From a virus, in the IMG/VR virus record IMGVR_UViG_3300017763_000281, positions 1 to 20,306 of that record: a stretch of 20,306 bases of DNA. One strand, 5' to 3'. This document shows positions 13,636-20,306 of the stretch, in pieces; within the stretch, counting starts at the first letter, position 1; the number at the start of each line of letters is the position of its first letter. A model generated the notes under the pieces. That model was not told where the DNA came from. It saw nothing but the letters and a program-made list of their open reading frames with translations, and made no database searches. A program made the translations under genes and the position numbers.

Positions 13636-14090
13636 TGAAAGTAAGAAACGCACAAATACAAGACTATGATGATATAAGACGCCTTATGATTGATTTTGCC
13701 AACTTTAATCCAGTTGAAGATTTACAAAATCCCAAATACGATTATCAGCATGTTAACGCAGTTATAGATCATATTCTTAAAACAGGAATAGCTCTGGTGT
13801 GTGAGCATAATGGCAGAGTTATAGGTATGTTATTAGCAACTATACAGGGAGATTTATGGCTACCACATGTTAAACGCATGACAGAAGTAGCATGGTGGGT
13901 AGAGGACGATTACAGAGGTACCACAGCAGGTGCCAGATTATTAAACAGATATGTTGCCATAGGGTTAGAAGCAAAAGACAAAGGACATATAAGTTCCTTT
14001 ACATTAACAACACTAGCAACTACACCTGATCTTAAATTAGACCAAAGAGGTTGGGAAGCAATAGATTATAATTGGTGTTATAGAGGTTAA
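13635..14090 (+). CDS. GNAT-family N-acetyltransferase
   Basis: 151 residues with a GNAT layout: an N-terminal strand and helix (MKVRNAQIQDYDDIRRLMID), a beta strand with GRVIGMLLATI (60-70), then motif A, EVAWWVEDDYRGTTAGARLL (84-103), where acetyl-CoA phosphate is bound. The usual R-x-x-G-x-G reads R94-G-T-T-A-G99, so the first glycine is Thr. The end, RGWEAIDYNWCYRG, fits a closing strand. It would transfer an acetyl group to a small molecule or protein; the substrate is unknown. It sits where lambda-like phages often encode the NlpC/P60 (gpK) peptidase, translationally coupled to the tail gene before it. Confidence 0.8.
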   Translation: MKVRNAQIQDYDDIRRLMIDFANFNPVEDLQNPKYDYQHVNAVIDHILKTGIALVCEHNGRVIGMLLATIQGDLWLPHVKRMTEVAWWVEDDYRGTTAGARLLNRYVAIGLEAKDKGHISSFTLTTLATTPDLKLDQRGWEAIDYNWCYRG

Positions 14091-14093
14091 ACA

Positions 14094-16217
14094 ATGGCAG
14101 TATTTTCAGCAATCGCATCAGCAGTATCTACATTCTTAATCACAGCAGGAGGAGGCTTTCTAGGTAGTTCACTAATAGGTACAGCAATTGCCACAGCAAC
14201 AGGATATATAGTTGCAGGTGGTTTAGCCGCCGCTACAGCCAGAGCATTAGGTGTATTTGAACCACCTTCATTTGATACAAGCGATCCTGGTGTAACAATA
14301 CAATTACCTCCTGGTACAGATAACAAATTACCCATATTATATGGTAATGCATTTACAAGTGGACCTATATTTGATGCCGCTATAAGCAATCAGAATGACA
14401 CAATGACATACTGTATAGCATTAAGTGAAGAAACGCAAACAGGAACATTTAGTTGTAGTAAAGTGTTTATGGCAGACGATGAGCTGGTATTTTCTGGTAA
14501 TACCGTAGTAAGACACATAAACCCAAACCAGAGTAACACAACAAATTATGCAGGTAATGTAAGATTAAACATTTATGCAGGTGGTAGTAGTGGTTCAGAT
14601 GTTATATTCCCTACATCAGGCACAGGCAGTAGTACACCAGCAAGTAGTATAGTACCTCACTGGGGAGCCAACCACACAGCAAATAACATGGTATTTGCCG
14701 TGTTACAAATAGATTATGATGCAGAAAATGGATTGGTGGGTTTACCACAAATGTCGTTCAAAATGAAAAACACATTAAGCAATCCTGGTGATGTATTATA
14801 TGACTATCTTACATCAACACGATATGGAGCAGGACTCACAAATGCAGAAATAGATGTAAATAGTGTCACAGGCACAGCAAATACACAAATGAAAGGTTAT
14901 AGTGCTGAGCAAGTAAATTACACAAACCAGGCAAATGCCAGTGTAACACACGACAGATATGAGATTAACGGTGTGTTAAGTACATTCGATACATCTAAAA
15001 CAAACATAGATAAAATATGTCAGGCAAGTGCTACATTCTTTACATACAATGTAAAGCAGGGTAAATTCAGTGCTATTCCAAACAGAGCAATAAGCAGTAC
15101 AGAAAAAGCCAATTGCTTGGTGTATAATGACGATAACATAGTAAGCAAAATAGATATCAGTAGTACAGAATTATACAATTTATACAATGCTGTAGAAGTT
15201 GAATTTGCAGATAACACCAGAAAAGATCAGACAAATACAGTACTGGTAGAAACACCCGGCAGTGACAGAAACGCAAATGAGCCAGATAACAGATTAAAAT
15301 ATCGTGTAGATCTCATTAATGATAATATGCGAGCAGAAGCATTAGCAAACATAGACTTAAATCAGAGCAGAGTGGGTACAGTTATACAATTTGAAACAGA
15401 TTTTAGCGGTATGCAAACAGATGTAGGTGATGTGGTAAAAATAACAAACAGCCTGTATGGCTGGTCAGATAAATTATTCAGAGTGTTAAGAACTGTAGAA
15501 CGACAAAGTGAAACAGGTATGATTACAGTACAAATGAGTGCTATAGAATATACAGACGATTATTATACATTACCTGTAAGTACAGAAACACCAGATATAG
15601 GGTTTATAGATATGCCCAAATTACCTGTAATAGGACCTATCTTTATACCAGGATTGTATGAGGGTATATATAGTAATGTAGATCTATTGCCTGGTGCTAC
15701 ATTTGGTAATGTTATTACAAACCCAGCAATGAAAACATTTGGTGCAGGTGTTCAGTTAGCAGATAATCCGCAACAAGACACAGGAACTCATCCTACACCC
15801 ACAACTACAGTAGGAGATTTAATAGATCCTGAATCTTATGATATAACAGATGCTGATATAGGCGATTATGAATTAACAGCAGGTGGACAACTGGTAGGCA
15901 CATTAAGTAGTGCATATGATTTTAGTTATCAGGGTAATGTGTTGGTAAGTTGGGCAAATGCTACAACAACAGCAACTAAATCATTCAGTAGCACATTAAA
16001 TTACAATAACTTTCCTGCTACAACACCGCCTCCACCAACATCATTAGCACTAAAAGTTAATTTAGATCCCACAGCACATTTTGGAGCAAGTGCGGCTGAT
16101 ATGAAACCACAAACAGCAAATGTTGTATTAAGAGGTAAAGCAAATTCAGGCATAACTGGTGCAGAGTTCAGTAATTTAGGATATCAGTTCCTCAGAGTGA
16201 CAAAAGGTGAGAAATAA
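14094..16217 (+). CDS. Tail tip / central attachment protein (J-like)
   Basis: 707 residues, the large protein at the tail tip that contacts the host. The N-terminus (about 5-50) is hydrophobic and Gly/Ala-rich (LGSSLIGTAIATATGYIVAG), like lambda gpI, here joined to the J-like body. Next comes a segment with DPGVTIQLPPGTDNKLPILY, a body with TRYGAGL and repeated beta units, and a central part with SSTELYNLYNAVEVEFAD typical of tip proteins (phage tail protein 3 / hub-like). The C-terminal part is beta-rich and low in Cys. At 707 residues it is shorter than lambda gpJ, and receptor-binding domains probably lie in downstream genes. AGAGG precedes ATG 14094. Confidence 0.8.
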   Translation: MAVFSAIASAVSTFLITAGGGFLGSSLIGTAIATATGYIVAGGLAAATARALGVFEPPSFDTSDPGVTIQLPPGTDNKLPILYGNAFTSGPIFDAAISNQNDTMTYCIALSEETQTGTFSCSKVFMADDELVFSGNTVVRHINPNQSNTTNYAGNVRLNIYAGGSSGSDVIFPTSGTGSSTPASSIVPHWGANHTANNMVFAVLQIDYDAENGLVGLPQMSFKMKNTLSNPGDVLYDYLTSTRYGAGLTNAEIDVNSVTGTANTQMKGYSAEQVNYTNQANASVTHDRYEINGVLSTFDTSKTNIDKICQASATFFTYNVKQGKFSAIPNRAISSTEKANCLVYNDDNIVSKIDISSTELYNLYNAVEVEFADNTRKDQTNTVLVETPGSDRNANEPDNRLKYRVDLINDNMRAEALANIDLNQSRVGTVIQFETDFSGMQTDVGDVVKITNSLYGWSDKLFRVLRTVERQSETGMITVQMSAIEYTDDYYTLPVSTETPDIGFIDMPKLPVIGPIFIPGLYEGIYSNVDLLPGATFGNVITNPAMKTFGAGVQLADNPQQDTGTHPTPTTTVGDLIDPESYDITDADIGDYELTAGGQLVGTLSSAYDFSYQGNVLVSWANATTTATKSFSSTLNYNNFPATTPPPPTSLALKVNLDPTAHFGASAADMKPQTANVVLRGKANSGITGAEFSNLGYQFLRVTKGEK

Positions 16218-16603
16218 TGTATAGAACTATATATAACAAAGATAGTGGTAAAATTATTATATCCAGAAAAATAAGTGATGAAATGTTAGCAACCAGATTA
16301 GCAACATATACACATCAGGCAAGTATAGATGGTTATACTGACGATATACAAAATAAAAAAGTAGACTTAAACACTTTAACTGTAGTAGATGATGTGCAAG
16401 AGGAAGATGTAGTTGCCTGGATGCGTGAAAGACGCAGATTATTATTAGCAGAGTGTGACTGGACCGTAGGAGCAGATAGTCCTCTGTCAGATAGTAAAAA
16501 AACAGAATGGCAAACATACAGACAAGCATTAAGAGATTTACCTGCAACATATCCAGATGTCACAGACAGAAATCAAATTAATTTTCCCACTAAACCGGAG
16601 TAA
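16217..16603 (+). CDS. Phage tail assembly chaperone (APC type), fibre-associated
   Basis: 128 residues. The C-terminal half, with RERRRLLLAECDWTVGADSP (70-89) followed by LSDSKKTEWQTYRQALRDLP (90-109) and ending NFPTKPE, matches the tail assembly chaperone family (Pfam Phage_tail_APC) found beside tail-fibre genes, where it helps fold or attach fibres. The N-terminal half is a small beta/helix unit specific to this phage. TAATG overlap couples it to the tip gene, and the putative adhesin starts 3 bases after its stop, so it probably serves that adhesin or the fibre downstream. Confidence 0.82.
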   Translation: MYRTIYNKDSGKIIISRKISDEMLATRLATYTHQASIDGYTDDIQNKKVDLNTLTVVDDVQEEDVVAWMRERRRLLLAECDWTVGADSPLSDSKKTEWQTYRQALRDLPATYPDVTDRNQINFPTKPE

Positions 16604-16606
16604 AGT

Positions 16607-17992
16607 ATGAGTCAGCAATTTGGATGGTTTAAGAACAAATATCAATCAGGAGGAGGTGCAACATTTACTCCTAGTGTAAATCTTAATGAAGTTATAACAG
16701 CAAATGGTTTTCAGTATCAAGCAACAATAACCAGTAACATACCAAATGCAAATCTATTAGTCTCAATGCGTGGCACTATACCAGAAAGTAATATAGTGGG
16801 TGGTAGTAGAAATACAAGTATTACAACAGATTCTTTCGGTACTGCCACAGTTATAAAAGATTTCGAAACAGCAACCAGTAATACTACATTTGATTTTCAA
16901 ACCAGTGTTTATAATCCAAATAAATTACCAGATCTAAATGAAGCCACAATGGCACAAGGAAATGTTGTCACACTGAGCGGAACAGCAAACAAACGAATAG
17001 ATGTAGCAAGTTACAGTGGTAATGTTACAGATATAGCAAAAAGCAATATAACTGTGGGTTCTGATACAATGACTTTATATCAATTCACAGTTCCTGGCAC
17101 ATTTACATTTGATATTACAAGTGTAGCCAATGTAAGTAAAGAAGTACAAGTATTTGCAGTAGGTGCCGGTTCAGGCGCGGCAAACACAACACCAGTTACT
17201 TTTGGAAAAGGCGGTGGTGGTGCTGGAGGTAATCTAGTGACAGGTAATTTAACATTTACAGATGCCAGAATAGTGTGTAATGCTACTATAGGTGCAGGTG
17301 GTGTTACAAATACTGACACAAATGGCGGCAGAGGTGGTGGTAGTGGTATATTCTTACACACAGATGCAAATGTACTAGTTGCAGGAGCAGATGCGGCGCA
17401 TACAGGTTTAGGAGAAGGTCGTATGGGCGAACTTGGCCAAGGTGGTTCTGGTGGCGGTGTTATGATGAGTGCTGGAGGCGGTGGTGCTGGAGGCGGAAAC
17501 GAATTAGATTACAGTGATCCTTCAAGACTTCCCTTCCCTCAAGCAAAAGGAGGATATTTATTAGGTGGCGGTGCAACACATACAACATTTGCAAATGTTA
17601 TATTTAAGGGTGGTGTAGATAGTAATTTATCTATTAATTTTTCACCTAGTATAGGCAATACCGTGCCTTTAAGTTATGCAAATACTTCTGTATCTGGAAA
17701 TCTAAATATTATGGGAGAATTAGCAGGATCAGTAGGCAGTAACACAGGTAATATAGGTCTAGGTGGTGTAGATTTTATACATGATTTCACAGGATCTAAT
17801 GTAAGTTATGGCGGTGGTGGCCCTGGCCAGGCACAAGGTGTTGCATTCAGTAGATTCTATAGTGGTTATGGTGCAGGAGGATATGTAGGATTAAATCCTA
17901 CTGATCCTGGTAAAAATGTAAATGTAGACGGTAAAAATGGCATAGTAATGATAAGACATATACAAAACGGTACCCGTGCCCTGAGTATGTAG
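16607..17992 (+). CDS. Glycine-rich putative tail adhesin / receptor-binding protein
   Basis: 461 residues. Residues 1-150 are a beta-rich attachment part. Residues 155-455 form a glycine-rich domain of the phage and prophage type: a strand pattern YQFTVPGTFTFDITS then VQVFAVGAGSGAA, followed by runs GKGGGGAGGN, NGGRGGGSG, GELGQGGSGGG, SAGGGGAGGG, LGGGATH and GGGGPGQ. In phage S16 gp38 such runs form packed polyglycine helices that present variable loops to the receptor. The loops between the runs (for example YSDPSRLPFPQAK) would be the specificity part. It follows the APC chaperone gene and precedes the fibre block. The function is inferred from sequence type and context. Confidence 0.72.
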   Translation: MSQQFGWFKNKYQSGGGATFTPSVNLNEVITANGFQYQATITSNIPNANLLVSMRGTIPESNIVGGSRNTSITTDSFGTATVIKDFETATSNTTFDFQTSVYNPNKLPDLNEATMAQGNVVTLSGTANKRIDVASYSGNVTDIAKSNITVGSDTMTLYQFTVPGTFTFDITSVANVSKEVQVFAVGAGSGAANTTPVTFGKGGGGAGGNLVTGNLTFTDARIVCNATIGAGGVTNTDTNGGRGGGSGIFLHTDANVLVAGADAAHTGLGEGRMGELGQGGSGGGVMMSAGGGGAGGGNELDYSDPSRLPFPQAKGGYLLGGGATHTTFANVIFKGGVDSNLSINFSPSIGNTVPLSYANTSVSGNLNIMGELAGSVGSNTGNIGLGGVDFIHDFTGSNVSYGGGGPGQAQGVAFSRFYSGYGAGGYVGLNPTDPGKNVNVDGKNGIVMIRHIQNGTRALSM

Positions 17993-18001
17993 CAAATCTG
18001 C

Positions 18002-18023
18002 TGAAAAGGATAAATAGTAATAC
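18002..18023 (+). promoter_or_regulatory. Putative late promoter, copy 3 (before fibre block)
   Basis: Third copy of the AAAAGGATAAATA element, ending GTAATAC, starting 10 bases after the adhesin stop. It lies ahead of a structured leader, a mini-ORF and the structural and fibre genes. No terminator precedes it, so it would boost rather than isolate this block. Confidence 0.62.
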
Positions 18024-18031
18024 AATTTAAG

Positions 18032-18061
18032 GTTATATGCGAACTCGTATATAGCAAGTTC
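18032..18061 (+). promoter_or_regulatory. Leader hairpin downstream of promoter copy 3
   Basis: Bases 18032-18041 (GTTATATGCG) pair with 18046-18055 (CGTATATAGC), including two G-U pairs, around the loop AACT. The loop is complementary to AGTT at 18057-18060, so a short pseudoknot is conceivable but sterically tight. It begins 9 bases after the promoter motif and may stabilise the 5' end of the mRNA. Confidence 0.4.
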
Positions 18062-18078
18062 CAACTGGAGGCGAGCAA

Positions 18079-18120
18079 ATGAAAAAATTACCCAATAACA
18101 ATATTAAGAGGAGATCATAA
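18079..18120 (+). CDS. 13-codon mini-ORF with strong ribosome-binding site
   Basis: ATG 18079 is preceded by a perfect GGAGG (18067-18071) with a 7-base spacer. It encodes MKKLPNNNIKRRS and stops at TAA 18118-18120, overlapping the next ATG (TAATG). The next gene also has its own AGAGGAG. A site this good in front of such a short frame suggests a translated leader that feeds ribosomes to the next gene, or a small basic peptide. It has no known counterpart. Confidence 0.4.
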   Translation: MKKLPNNNIKRRS

Positions 18121-18626
18121 TGTCTGGTCGCGTCTTAACCGTATCTAACTATCTGCAAGGAGCGGATAATGTTCAATGCATTGAACTTTTTCCAAGTAGT
18201 CAACCTACATATACATATGACTTTAATGCAAGTATCAGCAGTTATACTTTTGAAGCAGATTATCAAACAATTATAATAGATCAAATGAGCTATTCTACAG
18301 CAGATGGTCAACCCAATTTCACACTCAGTACTGTTTTAGGCAGTTATGCAAATGCTGAAGTAGGTAATGCAAACATTAATGTTATAGATGCCAGTGCAGG
18401 AACAGTTGCATTAACTATACCTAAAAACAGATATACAGGTAATATTACACCAGATGCTCGTACAAATGTGCCAGTTACAATCTTATCATTCAGGTGGACC
18501 GATACAGGAGTCACACCAAATACAACAGATAGTCACAGATGGGCTATTATAGAACGATTTGAACCAGATGTAACAATTGGCGACCCAACATTAGGTGCAG
18601 GTTATACAGCAATACCAACTTCATAG
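18120..18626 (+). CDS. Structural protein of unknown role (168 aa)
   Basis: 168 residues, beta-rich and Thr/Asn-rich, with SISSYTFEADYQTIIIDQM (38-56), TVALTIPKNRYTGNITPDAR and an end HRWAIIERFEPDVTIGDPT. These segments recall a virion protein found next to tail-fibre genes in marine phages. That is recognition by pattern and the function is unknown. It may be a fibre base, collar or small fibre-linked subunit. AGAGGAG (18107-18113) and TAATG coupling to the mini-ORF support the start. Confidence 0.62.
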   Translation: MSGRVLTVSNYLQGADNVQCIELFPSSQPTYTYDFNASISSYTFEADYQTIIIDQMSYSTADGQPNFTLSTVLGSYANAEVGNANINVIDASAGTVALTIPKNRYTGNITPDARTNVPVTILSFRWTDTGVTPNTTDSHRWAIIERFEPDVTIGDPTLGAGYTAIPTS

Positions 18627-18635
18627 GAGACTTAA

Positions 18636-20306
18636 ATGCCAGGCAATATAACATTAGCAGTAAGTCAAGCAAACATAACTGTAGACCAACAAAATACCAC
18701 AGTAGCCGTTACAAGTACACCCAGTACAGTTGTAGTAGGTGAAAGCAGAACAACAAGTAATGCTGATATCCGTAATGCTATCAGTAATGCATTCCCAATA
18801 ACATACAGCACATCAACAGGAGTAATAGGTATAGATCCTAGTGCTATAAGTGGTGGTAATGTTGTATTTGGAGGTAATGCAACAGGTGATATTACAGTAG
18901 ATAAAAGCACAGGTGCATTCTTTGAGTATACGGTTACAGGAAATGTAACAGGTATTACATTAAGTAACTTTAATGCTGGTGAAACAGCAACAATTATCTT
19001 TACACAAGATGCTATAGGTGGTCATCAGATTGATACCACGACAACACCTGGTAATTGGTCAGCATGGAATTTTGCATCAGGCAGTAGCTCAATAGACGAA
19101 AACCCTACTAACTGGAGTACACTGAGTATATTTGGACTAGGTCCCACAGGTGGTGCCGCAAATGCCTATTATGCCAGTGTGGTTAGGGAAGAAACAGGAG
19201 ATGTATTAAGTAATTTAACAGTTACAGGAAATATCAGTGCTGGTGGTACAATAACAGGAGAATTAACTGGTAATGTTACAGGTACAGTAAGCAGTCTGGC
19301 CAATCACACCACAGCAGGATTAACTGAAAACACCAATTTATATTATACAGATGCCAGAAGCAGATCCGCAGTAAGTGTAACACAAGCAAGTGCCAGTGGT
19401 GCCGGCACATTAGCATATAACAATAGCTCAGGTGTATTTACATACACACCACCAGATTTAACAGCATTTGGTTTAACAAATGCACAAGCCCAAGCATACA
19501 TACAAAGCAATGGCTTAACTATGACAAGTGCTATCAGTAGTGATAGCAATATAACAACTACAGCAAATACTAGTGCGGCACATGGAACATTTACAGGTGC
19601 ACAAAGTATAACAGCAACAGGCAATGTGTCAATTGGCGGTAGACTCACTGTAACAGGCAATATAGACTCAGAGACGGTCAAGGACCTTTTGATTGAAGAC
19701 AGAGACATAACATTAGGTTATGGCACAACAGGTGCACCAAGTTCTAATAGTCAAATTATTATAGACAGAGGCAGTAGTGCAAACACATACCTTAAGTGGG
19801 ACGAAGGAACAGACAAGTGGAAGTTCAGTAATGATGGTAGCACAGAATTTTCTTTACCAGAAAGCACAACAGATATAGCAGAAGGCACAAATCAATATTA
19901 TACAGATGCCAGAAGCAGAGGTGCAGTAAGTGTTACAACAGCAAGTAGTAGTGGAGAAGGTGCATTAAGTTACAATAACACAACAGGTGTATTTACATTT
20001 ACACCAGCAGATTTAAGTGCAGGAATAAGTAACGCTCAAGCACAAGCATTTATACAGAGTAGCGGATTGGCAATGACAGCCAATGTTACAAGTAACAGTC
20101 TTATAAGCACAACTGGTAATTTGCAAGTAAATGCAGATACAACAAGTGCTATTGGCATGAAAGGCTTGACATACAGAAGCGATTATAATTTATTAGGATT
20201 AGGAACAACAGCCGCTCAAACCGGTTTACATATAAATTGTGATCAAAATGTTTATGCGGCAGTAAGATTAGATGAATACGCAAATACTTTCTTTGGACCG
20301 GATTTC
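18636..20306 (+). CDS. Tail fibre protein, 3' end outside the window (partial)
   Basis: At least 557 residues from ATG 18636 (AGGAG upstream), with no stop before the window ends. It is Thr, Ser, Gly and Asn-rich with a beta-fibre character. The units NLTVTGNISAGGTITGEL and LTVTGNIDSETVKDLLIEDR are typical of tail fibres of marine tailed phages. A 62-63 residue repeat carrying YYTDARSR, AVSV, YNN-GVFT and NAQAQA-IQS occurs twice (residues 234-296 and 419-480). No chaperone or autocleavage domain is visible in the part present. It probably forms trimeric fibres that reach for the host surface. Confidence 0.78.
   Translation, partial: MPGNITLAVSQANITVDQQNTTVAVTSTPSTVVVGESRTTSNADIRNAISNAFPITYSTSTGVIGIDPSAISGGNVVFGGNATGDITVDKSTGAFFEYTVTGNVTGITLSNFNAGETATIIFTQDAIGGHQIDTTTTPGNWSAWNFASGSSSIDENPTNWSTLSIFGLGPTGGAANAYYASVVREETGDVLSNLTVTGNISAGGTITGELTGNVTGTVSSLANHTTAGLTENTNLYYTDARSRSAVSVTQASASGAGTLAYNNSSGVFTYTPPDLTAFGLTNAQAQAYIQSNGLTMTSAISSDSNITTTANTSAAHGTFTGAQSITATGNVSIGGRLTVTGNIDSETVKDLLIEDRDITLGYGTTGAPSSNSQIIIDRGSSANTYLKWDEGTDKWKFSNDGSTEFSLPESTTDIAEGTNQYYTDARSRGAVSVTTASSSGEGALSYNNTTGVFTFTPADLSAGISNAQAQAFIQSSGLAMTANVTSNSLISTTGNLQVNADTTSAIGMKGLTYRSDYNLLGLGTTAAQTGLHINCDQNVYAAVRLDEYANTFFGPDF
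19335..19523 (+). repeat. Fibre repeat, copy 1
   Basis: Encodes residues 234-296 of the fibre protein, beginning NLYYTDARSRSAVSV and ending IQSNGLTM. It aligns with the copy at 19890-20075 over 62-63 residues. Confidence 0.7.
19890..20075 (+). repeat. Fibre repeat, copy 2
   Basis: Encodes residues 419-480 of the fibre protein, beginning NQYYTDARSRGAVSV and ending IQSSGLAM. It is one residue shorter than copy 1 and most differences are conservative, pointing to duplication within the fibre gene. Confidence 0.7.

Noticed and set aside
19343-19708. Minus-strand open frame within the fibre gene
   Set aside because: A shadow of Thr/Ala/Ser codon repeats; the + strand frame is continuous and repeat-structured.

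Overview
The window is a stretch of tailed-phage genome carrying the packaging, head, tail and host-recognition genes. All credible genes lie on the + strand and are tightly packed, often with ATGA or TAATG start/stop overlaps. The sequence is AT-rich (TTA, ACA, GCA and AGA codons dominate). The tail genes follow the lambda type: tail tube, G/G-T chaperone pair with a frameshift site, tape measure, minor tail proteins and a J-like tip protein, so a long non-contractile tail (siphovirus-like) is likely. The style of the fibre and structural genes recalls marine phages. That, and any specific host, is inference. There is no integrase, replication, lysis, tRNA or CRISPR feature in the window.

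Layout. (1) 1-3204: a promoter-like motif, small terminase (79-552), a structured leader, large terminase (670-1914), then six small genes of unknown function (1917-3204) in overlapping frames. (2) 3205-3594: a 390-base gap with a possible gene remnant, two strong terminators, operator-like repeats and a second copy of the promoter motif. (3) 3595-8689: head and neck genes: portal (TTG start), scaffold, major capsid, a connector-like protein with an EF-hand loop, a putative tail terminator and the tail tube, closed by a strong hairpin (8715-8736). (4) 8753-12299: two small proteins, the chaperone pair with a GGGAAAG slippery site, a small gp10-like protein and the 770-residue tape measure. (5) 12308-17992: two minor tail proteins, a GNAT acetyltransferase, the J-like tip protein, a tail assembly chaperone of the fibre-associated type, and a glycine-rich putative adhesin. 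(6) 17993-20306: a third copy of the promoter motif, a structured leader with a 13-codon mini-ORF, a structural protein, and a tail-fibre gene that runs off the end of the window.

Three near-identical 22-base elements (core AAAAGGATAAATA) stand just before the packaging, head/tail and fibre blocks. They resemble T4-type late promoters (TATAAATA) and probably define three late transcription units. The regulatory layer is the least ordinary part of the window. The terL leader can fold as a hairpin whose loop is complementary over 8 bases to the terL ribosome-binding site. A second hairpin at 8715 is followed by the same nine bases and then a ribosome-binding site. The scaffold leader holds two mutually exclusive hairpins, and the last block starts with a mini-ORF coupled to the next gene. 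The six small genes after terL are the best place to look for undescribed protein functions.
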